The position numbers were made by a program, and so were the translations under genes. Under the pieces are notes generated by a model. The model ran no database searches and was not told the DNA's origin. It saw only the letters and a list, made by a program, of their open reading frames with translations. From Emmonsiellopsis sp. PD_33 (taxonomy: Eukaryota > Ascomycota > Eurotiomycetes > Onygenales > Ajellomycetaceae), in assembly GCA_032988165.1 (NCBI GenBank), contig JANTQF010000075.1, forward strand, positions 1 to 64,000: 64,000 nt of DNA, written 5' to 3'. Below are positions 12,901-24,431 of this stretch, in pieces. Position 1 is the first letter of the stretch; the number at the start of each line of letters is the position of its first letter.

Positions 12901-15900
12901 GTACTGTCATCACCACGGACGTCTTTTTCAAAACAGACAAACGCGATTATGATACGAAACAACCCCAAAAATACAGCCAGGTAAAACTGGCGCTCGTTCC
13001 CTCCCCCCCCACTCGAGGAGGAGGAAGAGGGGGGGGAAAAGCAAAAATAACACTATGATCTGCTTCCCTCTCAAACTTGTGATGAAAAATAAAACCGAAA
13101 ATCCTGCAGAATGAAAGAAAAAAAAAGGCCAACGGGTGGATTCCGAGTGGAGTTCTCATCCCGCTCCTTTTTGTGGAGAGATAGGCGCGCATATCCATAT
13201 TCCATAACCGAGCTGGCGTGCTCCTTGGCTGGGAAAAGAGTCCGAGTCGTGAAGAGGAAGGCGGCGGAGGAGATGGAGAGGAGGTTCCGTGGGGAATTTC
13301 GGAATTTGATTTCCTTGCACGATTTCAAAATATTTCCGTTTCTACAAACCGACTACCTCGGACCTAGATACATATGGAGAAGCTCCGTGCTTGAGAAGTC
13401 TACTAATGATGGTAGTGAACTAGGATATCCGTGAAAAGGTGGTCTTCCATAAATTAATTGTTGGGGGCCATTTATGTTATTGCTCATGAATAATTGTGGA
13501 ATGCTTATGGCTTATTATGTGCCAGCCTCTATTAGTAGTAGTCTTGTGAGCGAGCTGGTCAGTCTAAATAAATTGCCGATTTATTACGGAGCTACATACT
13601 ATTCTGAACTGTGCCTTGTCCCTGCGCGGCTGTAATGAGAATACACACTATGATCTGTCCAGAAAAATGAACATCATATTGTTATTCATACCTTGTCAAA
13701 TGGGATTTGGCAAGCGGCGCAGTTTTCTTCCGCTTCAAGCAGAACTTAGAAGGGACTGTGATAGGCCGAGGAGATTCCAAATGCATCACCGCAGTGGATC
13801 TGGCGTGCTAAATAAAGACGTTACCGCAGCTAATCAAGCCCCGAAATTCCCTTGCAAACTAGCTAGGATGATAATGGATGCTTTTTTAGTTGTGGAAGTG
13901 ATCCCGCAGCGCAGAATGGTCACGTGATCGTCTCCGTACGCGGGAATTGGCCGGGATGAGCTTCACGGATCTCCTCCGTCGTTTTTCTTTTTCGCGTTTA
14001 CTTTTTTGTTTTTTCGTTCTGAATTTGCCTTTGTGTTAGCGGGGTTGTTTTTTGTGTTTCTTTGTTTTTATCTCAGGCTGTTTTTGCTGACTCGATTTTG
14101 TGGTGACCGCCGGCTAGTGACGTGTCTGCATCCTTCTCTGTCGACTGAAGAAAATCCCCCATCTTGCGCCACTTCGTAATCGTATGGGATTCGTCAATGT
14201 CTCTCGCTTTCGTAGGGACGGCCGACAGGAGGATGAAAGCGGAAAAGGCCAAGATCGGGCCCCAATCTGTCGATACCCTGCGCTATGCTATGACGGGATT
14301 CGAGGCCGAAGAATCCTACAAGTTCCTTTGTATTCTACAGGGGATACGAGGCATCAACAGGCCCGAATTGAAGAAACAAATACATACACTGCGTCTCGTT
14401 CTACCTTGCACAGCGAAAGGGGAAAAAACCAACAGATGTGATTCCATTGCAGTGTTCTGACTGGTCTGACGAACCGTTGTGATCCGACTCACTCCCAGGC
14501 CCGTTGGCCCTGTTTCAACCGCCGAATCCCTGGCTTGACCGCCAGTAGACTGATGGCTTGAGCGTGACTCCAGACTTGTTTAACATGCAAGAAGCCCAAC
14601 AAGTCTAATGGATGCTGCGCCGCATTTTAAATACCTTGTTTCCCCCCTCGAGTTTTCGAGTCTCGCCTGGCTAACTTTGAAGGAATGCAAAATACTGCGT
14701 ATCTTTCAAATCATCTGGAAAATGATATCAGTGGATAAATCCTGGCGGCTCTGTTCTTGGGCCTTTTCCTCTTTTTGCATGCTCCGGGAGATGCATGGAG
14801 GGATAGCCGTGCTGAGACAAGGAACGAATCCCTCCACAATACTTAATTGCCCTGGTATTTTAATGTGGTTGGCTCTGGGCTTGCCTGCGGCTGCTTATCC
14901 TGGAACATAATTACACGCAGGAAGCCAAAAAGCAGCTTGCATATGTGGGGGTTTATTCATTCCTGTCCTGCACTATCGAGTCATCATGCAGGATTCTCAA
15001 ACATGACCTTGTGGATCATGCCTCGTCCAAACGCATATCGGGAATACTATGGATGGGTGACAACTCAGAAGGTAACCCAACCTTTACGCCAGGCCGGAAA
15101 TAGGCGACAAATAGTTTGTCAAGATTGACAATTGGAATGGACTTCCAACCTGCACAATTGCATCAATCCCTGCCTTTCTTCGGTTGAAGCCAGGTCAGAG
15201 GCATCCACCAACGCCACTTGAATGCCCACCAACGCGTCTGTCGGCCAATCTGGACGTTTAATCGAGGGCAAGCGCTGGCTTTTCTCCTCGGCGGTCAAAA
15301 CGTGCATATCTTCCCTGTCATGGTGGTATCTGCATTGAACGGTGTGCATACGCAAAAAAAGTTTTGTTGGTCTCTGATGGGCTCGCGAATAAGCGGGGTG
15401 TCCGGATTCTTCGCATTATGTTCGAGATAGGCTTTCCAAGCGACAAGGATGAATCCCCTTACCACCCCCCTCTTGACCACTTAACGAATTTTCTGCACGC
15501 TATGGGGCAAACTCTTGACTTTGCGGCACAGCAACATCAATATCCGGGCGTCTAACTAATCTAGATCCCTCGTTGGATGAAGTTTACTTCCCAGTCACAC
15601 TTGATCCTTGAGCGGTTGGCAGATGTTTCGTCAATCTAGAAACGTTGCTTGGACCACCTCATCTTGAATCTTTCCTTTTCTGGCCCCACTTAACTACCGC
15701 TTGTGTCGGACAGACAAGGCGAAAAAGAAAGGAACGGTTCGGATATTGACGAAAACTTTAATATAGTTGCTGTCTCCCCTGGCCCCTGGGCGTCTCCTCA
15801 TACAAACGCCTCCAGGGATTTTGGACCCTGCTCTACCTTGAAGAGCGGTCATCAGAACTCTTGTTCGTCGCTGCAACTATGATTAATGCGGACTATACCG

Positions 15901-17446
15901 GGATTTACGCAGAGCCTTTCAAAGGCGGGGAATCATGGGCCCTGTTGCTGCATGAATACCCTATCTGTCCTACCTGTAAGGCGGGGGGCGGGTTTGACAA
16001 CGCAATGCCTCCCAAATACTGCATTTGTTTCTTATTATATGCCTAGCGGTCAGGCGTCCATGTCACAAATTGCGCCAGTCGCGTCTAGTTTAGTGGAGAA
16101 TTTGCTCTCATTTGCTCTGGTTTCTGTTTTCGGTATTATTTCCGACGCCCACACCCGCTCCCTCTTCGAACGATCCTGGGCCAAAGGGCCAAAGCTCAAC
16201 ATTTCTTTCCAAACATGAATCCTCGTTCCAATCAATCTGCCTTTTCCTTGCCTGTTAACGCCGGATGACCCAGGCGGCACTTGATGAACAACTAATGGAC
16301 CAAGGTAACCAAAGTTGGAAATATGTCCATTTCCCCGAGGCACGGAACGGGCCTCTCCCATTCCCAGACACCTCCGACACACCGGGATTGTCCAACCTAT
16401 CCAATCCCTTCTTCTGGCCAACCCCAACACCCCTGCCTCTGTTGGTTGGGGCTCATTGAATTGAGATTGGAAGATCCAAGCCCACATGCGCTTACCTTTG
16501 AACCACTTCCGTATTGGCGATATTGGTCTCCGGTTCTTCCATGGGGGCCATGCATAATGCATATTAAACGCTGGATGCTGGATGGGTGGGAAAGGGGGCC
16601 TTTGGGCGATTGTTTCGGAGTATCAGGTTAGCATCTCGTCGAGAAATGTGAGAGGGGGAGGTATGGTGCTGTTGGAGAGAAATCGATTACCTCCTCAGTG
16701 TGCCTGGTCTCCTCCCTCCGTTATTGTTTTGGGTGGGCGCCTGTCCCCAAGCCTGTGGCAAGTCCTCGGGGTAGGCCGAAATTACAGGCTTGCCTATATG
16801 AATCTATATTATTACACAATTGATCTTTGTTCAATGGTGGCATGCGGCACCGTGCCTGTATTGTTCCCAGTTGGGCATGAAACCTGTTCTCCCACAAGTT
16901 ACAACCCCTAATTACCATAATTCCTTCCCTTGGTAAAGGAGTTTGGTTAGAATTGGCAAGGTAGATTCTTTATCTCGATTTTTATTCTACTTCTAGTTCC
17001 GGCTACATCGATGTTATCTCTTAATTTTCCCTTGTCCATATTTTCGATTTTCCCTCAACAAAGATACTTTCAAAATATATGTTTAACTGATATATATATA
17101 TATTCTCAGGGACTAAGATGACCCGGGACAGTACGAAGTCTAGATATGACGGAATTTTCTGATATGCTTAATTCTATCTACGATTATCGTGATATGACTC
17201 TCCGTGTACCATTTCTACAATCCCCATGTCCCCTCTCCATATTCGTGGCTTATCCTATTCAGGTATCTTCTTTGAGTACTATGTAGGCGGGTTTGGGAAC
17301 ATCATTAGATAGTACGTAAAATGAACCATTACATATGAACACCATATTGAGCAAGAAATGAACTAAACGGCTCCACGATATAAAAATTCGATATGATTTC
17401 ATACCCCTTTCCCCTATCGGGATGGAGGAGGGGCAGATTAGGGTTA

Positions 17447-17453
17447 TGACTCA
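17447..17453 (+). promoter_or_regulatory. Gcn4/CpcA-type box (TGACTCA) upstream of AsnRS
   Basis: A perfect TGACTCA heptamer lies 142 bp before the AsnRS ATG. This is the site recognised by Gcn4/CpcA bZIP activators of general (cross-pathway) amino-acid control, and aminoacyl-tRNA synthetase genes are known targets of that system in fungi. Binding here is inferred from the motif and its position only. Confidence 0.5.
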
Positions 17454-17594
17454 CATGACCTGAACCTCCCCGCGTCAAACTCAGATAAGAAAAAAAAAGA
17501 CCGCCGGACACCAGCTTGACTTCAACACAACAATTACCCTTTCACACACCCTTCGACAGGCTTGTTATACCACGAGCAGAGGCCCCTCACAGCC

Positions 17595-19464
17595 ATGGCG
17601 CCCTCCACTGCAGTTCTCGTCCATATCGACGAAGATGTTGGTAGAGACGATGAAACCGGAACCGGCGCGGAGTCCTCCCCCTACAAGACCTTGCTCTATG
17701 CTTTCCTCCAGCAGCCCCCCTCGACGCCAGAGATCCAGTACCTGACGCGGAAATCAGTGACGGGACCCGTCAATGAAGGCGAAGATCCTTCCGTGCGATT
17801 GGAATGGAAGCCCGCCACCAAGTCCGCGATGAAGAAGACCACCAACCTGTACGAGCAGCGCAAGAGAAAGGCCGCCAAGGAGGTCGATCTGGCTATCCGG
17901 GAGAAGGAAGAGGCTGAGAAGCGCAGACTGGTCTTGGAGGAGGCGAAGAAGGTGGTTATAAAGGAGGATGCGTCTCTACCCAAGCCTCTCAAGATCAAAT
18001 TGAACGAGACCGATCCTGCAAAAATCAAGCTGCGGGCCACCGATGACGATACGCCCGGCACCCGTGTTCGTGTTGTGGGACGAGTCCACCGCTTGCGATC
18101 GCAGAAGGATGTTATGTTTGTGACGCTGTCAGATGGATATGGCCTGTTGCAATGTATTTTCACCGGTGACCTGGTGAAGACTTACGATGCGATGACTCTC
18201 ACCCTTGAAACGTCAATTGCCATCCACGGAGAAATGAGAGCAGTGCCACCAAAGCAGCACGCATATGATAACCGCGAACTCCACGCCGATTTCTTCACGA
18301 TTATCGGACGCGCTGCTGGTGACAAAGAAGCCATCACCACCCGTGTCGCCCCCGATTCCGATCCTCAGACCCTCTACGATCTCAGACACCTTGTCCTCCG
18401 GGGCGAGACCTCCTCTTCTATCATGAAGGTCCGCGCAGCGACCTTGCGAGCTTTCCGGACCGCATTCGAGGAAAGCAGCACGCTTGAAGTCACTCCGCCG
18501 GCTATGGTGCAAACACAGGTTGAAGGCGGCAGCACCCTGTTCGAGTTCGACTACTATGGCGAAAAGGCCTATCTCACTCAATCGTCCCAGCTATACCTTG
18601 AGACCTGTCTCCCCTCCCTTGGAGACGTATTCTGCGTCTGCCCCTCCTTCCGTGCTGAGAAATCACTCACCCGCCGCCATTTATCCGAATATACTCACAT
18701 CGAAGCCGAACTGGACTTCATCACCTTCACCGACCTCCTCGACCGGCTCGAAGAAGTCATCTGCCGTGTTATTGATCTCGTACTCGCCGAACCAGCGACT
18801 GCGAAACAGATCAAGGCTCTCAACCCAACATTTACCCCTCCATCCCGCCCATTTAGACGCATGAAGTACGCCGATGCTATCGAGTGGCTCCGCGAACACG
18901 AGATCCTCAACGAGGAGGGCAACCCACATACCTTTGGCGACGATATTGCTGAAGCCGCTGAGCGGAAAATGACAGACATGATCAACAAGCCCATCTTCCT
19001 CACGCATTTCCCTGCTGAGATCAAGGCGTTCTATATGAAGAAGGACCCTGAGGATGCTCGTGTGACGGAGAGTGTGGACGTGCTGATGCCTGGTGTTGGT
19101 GAAATTGTTGGCGGTAGTATGAGAATGGATGACTGGGATGAGCTGATGGCTGCGTATAAGCGGGAAGGCATGGATCCATCGCCTTACTACTGGTACACTG
19201 ACCAGCGGAAGTAAGTTCTTGTTCCTGGAATTTGCTTTTTTTTTATTACCCCCTTTGGCAATCGCCTCCCTTTGCCTCTTATCCAACATACAAACTGAAA
19301 CAACGGAAATACTAATCCATGCGTTCTCAAAAAATAGGTACGGAACCTCCCCCCACGGTGGCTATGGTCTCGGTCTCGAGCGCTTCCTCGCCTGGATGTG
19401 TGGTCGCTACACTGTCCGTGAATGCTGCCTGTACCCACGCTTCACCGGCCGCTGTACGCCATAG
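17595..19464 (+). CDS. DED81: Asparaginyl-tRNA synthetase, cytoplasmic
   Basis: Two exons, 17595-19210 and 19338-19464, give 580 residues; the intron starts GTAAGT and ends AATAG. The enzyme charges tRNA-Asn with asparagine using ATP in the cytosol. Residues 1 to about 140 are a Lys-rich, charged eukaryotic extension ([19 protein letters not shown]). An OB-fold anticodon-binding domain follows ([20 protein letters not shown]). The class IIb catalytic core contains motif 1 near residue 300 ([15 protein letters not shown]), motif 2 near 351-372 ([21 protein letters not shown] in part) and motif 3 with its ATP-binding Arg at 554 ([13 protein letters not shown]). Motif 3 lies in exon 2, so splicing is essential. 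The start ATG at 17595 sits in a good GCCATGG context. No mitochondrial presequence is obvious, so this is the DED81-type enzyme rather than the organellar one. A Gcn4/CpcA-type box lies upstream. Confidence 0.96.
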
Positions 19465-21065
19465 TCTACTCCATCTATGAGTCTGGTGATTTTGATCCCA
19501 GAGCGGGACTTCAGGACGCGAAGGGGAATGATACGGAAGGACTAGAAAACCGATGCTTCATTTGTTTCCTTTTTCTTTTCTTTTTCGATGCCGATGCTCT
19601 AGCTAGCTACTAAGCCAGTGAGTTTATAGATAGCTAGAGAGTGAAGACAAGACAAGACAAAACAATAAACAGTGATGATAGAGTTATGCATTCCTTCTCC
19701 GTCTTCGTTTATTATCTAGAATTCTACTTATTATTCCCATCCTCCTTTAACATGTTCTCCTTTTAAAAGTTAATCATGTTTGCACGCCCTCCTCGGCTTT
19801 GATATAGAAATCAGTTGTAGTTACAAGGCAATACAGTAAAGCAACTTACCTCTAGAACTCACATCAACCCCATCCTCCTTCGCCACAGGCCACACACATT
19901 AAAACAAACCTTATTTCCACCGCGCTTACAACGAATAAGCGCTCATGAAAAAACCTTAAATGTCCACCTTTGCAGGTAGGCGCCACCGCGCTTATTACGC
20001 GCCTCTACCCAAAATTATGATTGGGTGAGATATTAGAGTTTTCTGGTACACTAGCGCAATCGCCAAGCGGCCGTTCCATGGATGAGTGGCTGCATGGATA
20101 GGCGCGATAAGCGAGAGTGTTTGGCAGGCGGGTGGGTGGGTGGAGAGGGGATAGGCGGCGTAGGCGCGGTTATGGGCTTGGGATGGGTTGGGGATGGCTT
20201 TGTCGGTATCTGGGGTAAGGGTGTGTTTTGTTGTGTGGAATTTTATGTGTGGGATGGTAGATAGTGTACCCAAGTCCTGGAACGGGTTGTTGTTTTCTTC
20301 TTACTAGTAGCTTCAAGTTTGGAGTAAGGGAGCATGGAGAGAGAGGTAATTCTCTAAATGGGCATATTTGTCATCTTTGTGAGGAATTAAAGGGATCAGT
20401 CCCTTGCTTGAAGAGTAGGATGAACATCCGTCTTTTGAAAATTAAAAGGTTTTAAGTAAGGGCAATAAGGAACTACTAGTAGGTTGTCGTTATTCACATT
20501 GGGAGTCTAGGAATGTGTCTGGTGTAGTGCCATGTGGGATAATTGGCTGAAGTAACTCGGGGTACATTATAAATCACCCTTAAAGATTGCCCACGGGAGA
20601 CGCATATGGGTGTATCGCGAGCTTGCGAGATGAGTTGCTAGAAGATCCCAAATATATCTCCAACATATACCATTCCTGACCAGCCCCCCATTTACTCGAC
20701 TAGAACATAACACACATCTTTAATCCACCCAGTAGAACCATTGTAATACATCCATCTTTCCAGGAGTGGATTTTGGGCCGGTCCTGCTTTTAATCCCAAT
20801 GGAACCCTGCTGAAATTTGGCATCTAATATAAATATTAGCAAATGTCTATAGCAAAGGGGTTTCTTCGGAATAGACTCACGGATCAGGCGCGTACTCCGG
20901 CGCAAACGTCGCCAAACTATATTTGCCGCGAATAAAGTTGCAAAAGCGTTTTGACTGGTTGACCGAACAGAATCGAATTGTGATCGTGCGGCGATTCTAT
21001 ATTATTGATTTATTTTAGCAAAAACCCCACGGCTTGCAAAATGGGCGTCCCCCCCCCTTTTTTTT
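19465..21065. other. Intergenic region between convergent genes
   Basis: This is the 3' flank of the AsnRS gene and of the minus-strand RRM-like gene. It holds T-rich tracts after the AsnRS stop and a G/T-rich patch at 20,090-20,230 (GGGTGGG, GGGATGGG words). I see no gene, RNA or repeat that I can support. Confidence 0.5.
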
Positions 21066-22034
21066 TTAGACGCCGAAAAGCTTCTGCTAGATAACCGTAA
21101 AGACGAACCTAAGTAAACGTGGAGAGGGAGGGGCAAGCTTACCTCCCCAGCATTATATACATCAGTCATCCTCTCAAGACTCGAACTCGCAGCTCGCTCC
21201 CTAACAAGTGCACAGATCGAAGCTATATCCTCATCATCCCTTCTATCCACGCTTGCAATACGCACTACCCGTGTGGCCTTTTCGCCGGGAACCCAATTGG
21301 CAATATCCGTTGGAGGGATGTACGAGGTTACCTCGATAGGAATTGTATGTAGACGCATATCCACAGTAACTTTGATGCCGTGTCGGTGATCTTCAAAGTA
21401 GGCGTTACAGTCTCGTGCGTCGCAGAATACTACCTCTGCGGTTGTTGTTCCGGTTTTCGTGTCGGGTTCTAGAAGACGGAATTTGTCGATGGCGCCTCCG
21501 AAGATTAACGATTGGATCTTGGATGGTGTTGACAGACATGGGGGGATGTTGCGGAGAACGAGTTTTCGGTTGTGGCCTTGGTGAGGGGAATGGTCTTGTT
21601 GTTAGCTTGTGGTAATGAAAAGAGTATCTGGGTTCTATCATAGGTAACTCACAGGGGGAATTTGTCAAGCCAGGAACAATCCCCAGGGGTCCAGTTGGAC
21701 GGGACAAGCCGTGTTGATTGGAATGGTTGACAGGCATTTTTCTCCTCATTGTCTGTCCGCCGTTTGGGTAATTTCTGTGAGCTTCGTTTTGTTTGACAGC
21801 CCATTTGCTGTCATCCAAGCCCCCAGCGCCGGATTCTTTGCCAACTTTATCAAAGGCATCAATTAGCAGTCTGTTGAGGTTGATTCCAGACATATCAGCA
21901 TGGACAGGTGTTTGTTCTGTAGCTGGCTTGGTTGCTGTGGTGGCTGTAGGCACTTCTGCATGGCCGTTTCTTTGAGCTGTCTCCCTATTATCACTCCACT
22001 GCCATGGATCCCTATCAGGGCATGTGGTTCCCAT
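21066..22034 (-). CDS. RRM-like RNA-binding protein, conserved fungal
   Basis: Three exons were joined by hand: 22034-21653, 21594-21143 and 21086-21066. The introns are 58 bp (GTGAGT...CAAG) and 56 bp (GTAAGC...CTAG), and the product has 284 residues. The N-terminal 130 residues are polar and look disordered. After the first junction comes an RRM-like strand-helix-strand pattern: RKLVLRNIPPCLSTPSKI, SLIFGGAIDKFRLLEP, TTAEVVFCDARDCNAYFED and a basic HGIKV strand. A second alpha/beta segment follows (ATRVVRIASVDRR...). This resembles a family of fungal one-RRM proteins with the form 'KLVLRNVPP...IFGGALD', so it probably binds RNA. A strong 3' splice site (CTGACTTCAG) sits just before the ATG at 22034, so an upstream coding exon may exist and the start is tentative. 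The final exon encodes only six residues and is also tentative. Confidence 0.7.
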
Positions 22035-22460
22035 CCTGAAGTCAGGCAGGATGGTGAGCTGTCAAACAGAGGCGTGAGAGGGTGGACAGTAGCTCAACGA
22101 GTGAGCTAAAAATTGGGATGAAGTAGCTAAGTGAATGAAAGGAGTTGCAGTTATTAATGAAAGAAGCTTCAAGTGCAGTTCTGCAAGAAAAACAAACATG
22201 GAAGCAAACAAACATGGGTATCATACTAGGAGATTCTAGCACAACACAACAAAGTTGGCGCTAGATGCGACGTGTTCGACTCGAAAAACACTTCAGAAGA
22301 GGTATGTTGGTCCTTTGTTTCGATGAGACGATGTAGGAAATGTGTGTGTACTAGACACCAAAACCCCGAGGAAGGTTCAGAGCCCAAGAAAAACACCCAA
22401 GATATTGTATTTTGGACATAGAAGTAAAAGCCATAGGTCATGACGTTGCTAGGGATGAAA

Positions 22461-22727
22461 TTAGAAAGGGTGTTGGAAAAGGAGGCCCCTGTTTCCATCA
22501 AACGGGCTCCCAGCAGCAATACTGGCTTCGTCGAGAAAGATGACCCAGAGCAACGACGGTCCCAAAAGGAGAATAAAAGTCAGTAAACAAACGCCATGGG
22601 GAATTGTATTATAGTTACGTGCTTTGCAAAACAGAAACACTGGTATCATCGCAACTCCAAAAAAAGTAAGATATCCAAGGGAAATTGACCAGGACCATGA
22701 ATAGCCAAAATCAACCGTTGAACTCAT
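22461..22727 (-). CDS. Possible small membrane protein
   Basis: An ATG-initiated frame of 88 codons with two hydrophobic segments, about residues 14-35 (ISLGYLTFFGVAMIPVFLF) and 48-66 (GVCLLTFILLLGPSLLWVIF), separated by a short polar KARNYNTIPHG loop. It lies between the RRM-like gene and the CAP59-family gene on the same strand. I recognise no family. An overlapping frame at 22226-22519 is also hydrophobic, so the true model could be spliced. It could equally be noise in the 3' flank of the CAP59-family gene, whose stop lies 66 bp away. Confidence 0.3.
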   Translation of the reverse strand: MSSTVDFGYSWSWSISLGYLTFFGVAMIPVFLFCKARNYNTIPHGVCLLTFILLLGPSLLWVIFLDEASIAAGSPFDGNRGLLFQHPF

Positions 22728-22793
22728 GGTAGTACACAGAAATTGAGTAAAATAAACATGCGCTCGAGATCCAAATGCATTTCAGCAAATGAA

Positions 22794-24431
22794 TCAATAT
22801 CCACCAGGAACAGGGACACTTTCCCAATTCTTCTGGCCCTTCTCGGGATTGGGCACTATCACCTGGAGAGCGCGACGTCCGCAAAACCCTCCAGTGCCCG
22901 CTCGCCTTTTCACCATCTCATATGAGCCACCATTTTTGTCATTAAGCACCCAGACCTTTTCCTCCACCTCTTCTCCGGCCACCTCTGTTCGTCGGGGATT
23001 AGGTCTGGGCATGCCGGCAACAGCATTTATAATTCGATGGACCACAGAGTAGAGTCTTTCGAATCTACGAGTAGTTCCAAGCCACGATAGAGTCCACGTA
23101 TCGTATGAAACCCGAACGTAGGGATTCATGTAGATTCCGGTATCGATAGGTTTCTCGGAGTTATATGGCGGTATTTGGATGTCCGCGTGAATCAGGCAGC
23201 ATTCCGATGCATCCCAGTAGAGGTCTGCCTCCGCACGAAATTTCACGACCGAAGTGGCTCGAGGGGCTGGTGAATTCATATTCTGTTCATTAACTTCGCG
23301 TTTCTTGTCATTATGGTCCGTGTCAAAAGGCGATGGATGCTGGAAGAATTTTGCATCAAAGGCAACCATTCCTCCCCAACAACTTCTAACCCTGACAGCA
23401 TCCTTTTGGTCAAGAACGTCCTGCCGGCTCTCAGCCTCTCCAGCATTAGAAAACCAAGGGTAGAAAGGAACCCCCATTGAAAACCCTTCCAAATCCCTAG
23501 TTGCATAGGTATCGTAGAATTTGAATGGATTAATGAAATCGACGGCACATGCGGCCCGGTACTGGGAGATACCATTTTCGTCCGCATTCGTGGAGAATAA
23601 AAGTTGAAGAGCATCTATGGGATCAAAAACGACGTCGTTGAGGTAAAGAAGCTTATCATATCGTTGACTCTTTTTGTCATCAAGAGGACGGAGAGCACGA
23701 TTGCGAACCTCAGCAAGGTACGCTATTCGCTTCGTCCGCTGAGACCCATCCGCGAGTGTTATATGCGGAACATCTTTCAGATCTAAATGCGCCTCATATA
23801 CGATTGACTTCTTGGATTCCACCTTTGCTTCGAACTCTTTGAGCGCTGCTTCGCCTTCCGCTCCACTGTCATTTTCGTATATGCTCAAAAACACATTATC
23901 TTTTCCCAGCAACTGGATAAGCTGAAGAACATTCTCCCCCCACCTGCCACGCGCAAGCCCGCCATCCCGATCATATAAACTCGCCGCGATGAAGATCTTT
24001 TCGTTTCGGGGATTGCCCCTTCCCGGGTCTTTCGTGTCTAATGCTTTCTTTCGAAGGGTATCATAATGGGCGGGCGGATGACTATAAGAGGGACGGAAGA
24101 TGGCCGTGAGGAATGCAACGGCAAATATTATGGCCGAAAATGCGAAGAGAAGAGAACATAATCGGCGGGGTGAAAGGCGGCGACGGAGCCCGACTTGTCG
24201 CTTTCGTTTCCACGCAGCTTCGCCCGATCGGCCACGCCGTGGCTGTCGCCTTATGAAGGGAATGAGAGAAAACAGTTGGGACACTAATGACGGGCGGGAC
24301 TTGAGATAGTTCGGGCTGGTTGAGGTATGGGTTTCGAAGTCGGCATCGTCGAGGTCGAAGCTGTCGTGGGAATCGAGGGACGAACGGGTGACGAGCTCAT
24401 ACTCGTCTGGATGGAGGAGTCGGGGGGGCAT
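22794..24431 (-). CDS. CAP59/CMT1-family alpha-mannosyltransferase (GT69), type II membrane protein
   Basis: Single exon, 545 residues. Residues 1-90 are a cytosolic tail with acidic patches and then a strongly basic stretch (RRQPRRGRSG, RRRLSPRR). One transmembrane anchor spans about 91-112 (LCSLLFAFSAIIFAVAFLTAIF), which predicts a Golgi type II topology. The lumenal domain carries features I know from the CAP59/CMT1 (cryptococcal mannosyltransferase 1) family: KIFIAASLYDRDGG, NVFLSIYENDSGAEG, the acceptor-side RNRALRPL, the Asp-containing LLYLNDVVFDP and CWGGMVAFDAKFF. In Cryptococcus such enzymes transfer alpha-1,3-mannose and are needed for capsule. In non-capsulated moulds they are thought to act in cell-wall or glycan assembly, so the acceptor here is unknown. 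No break is seen and length is normal. Confidence 0.92.
   Translation of the reverse strand: MPPRLLHPDEYELVTRSSLDSHDSFDLDDADFETHTSTSPNYLKSRPSLVSQLFSLIPFIRRQPRRGRSGEAAWKRKRQVGLRRRLSPRRLCSLLFAFSAIIFAVAFLTAIFRPSYSHPPAHYDTLRKKALDTKDPGRGNPRNEKIFIAASLYDRDGGLARGRWGENVLQLIQLLGKDNVFLSIYENDSGAEGEAALKEFEAKVESKKSIVYEAHLDLKDVPHITLADGSQRTKRIAYLAEVRNRALRPLDDKKSQRYDKLLYLNDVVFDPIDALQLLFSTNADENGISQYRAACAVDFINPFKFYDTYATRDLEGFSMGVPFYPWFSNAGEAESRQDVLDQKDAVRVRSCWGGMVAFDAKFFQHPSPFDTDHNDKKREVNEQNMNSPAPRATSVVKFRAEADLYWDASECCLIHADIQIPPYNSEKPIDTGIYMNPYVRVSYDTWTLSWLGTTRRFERLYSVVHRIINAVAGMPRPNPRRTEVAGEEVEEKVWVLNDKNGGSYEMVKRRAGTGGFCGRRALQVIVPNPEKGQKNWESVPVPGGY

Larger units (their letters stand above)
4600..17594. other. 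About 13 kb without a supportable gene
   Basis: Many short overlapping frames exist on both strands, but none carries a family motif, a plausible intron chain or clear codon bias. The part nearest 4.6-5.3 kb should be the 5' leader and promoter of the Myb-like gene. Local features are a short palindrome (5286-5303), a 9-bp triple repeat (9892-9918), a GC-rich patch near 9700-9800, and a T-rich stretch at 13,980-14,100 followed by an 85-codon ATG frame (14,184-14,441) of unknown meaning. The last few hundred bases are the promoter of the asparaginyl-tRNA synthetase gene. Noncoding RNAs or unrecognised genes cannot be excluded. Confidence 0.45.

Noticed and set aside
14184..14441. 85-codon ATG frame after a T-rich stretch
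   Set aside because: Promoter-like context, but no family, no downstream exon and no clear codon bias; insufficient support for a gene.
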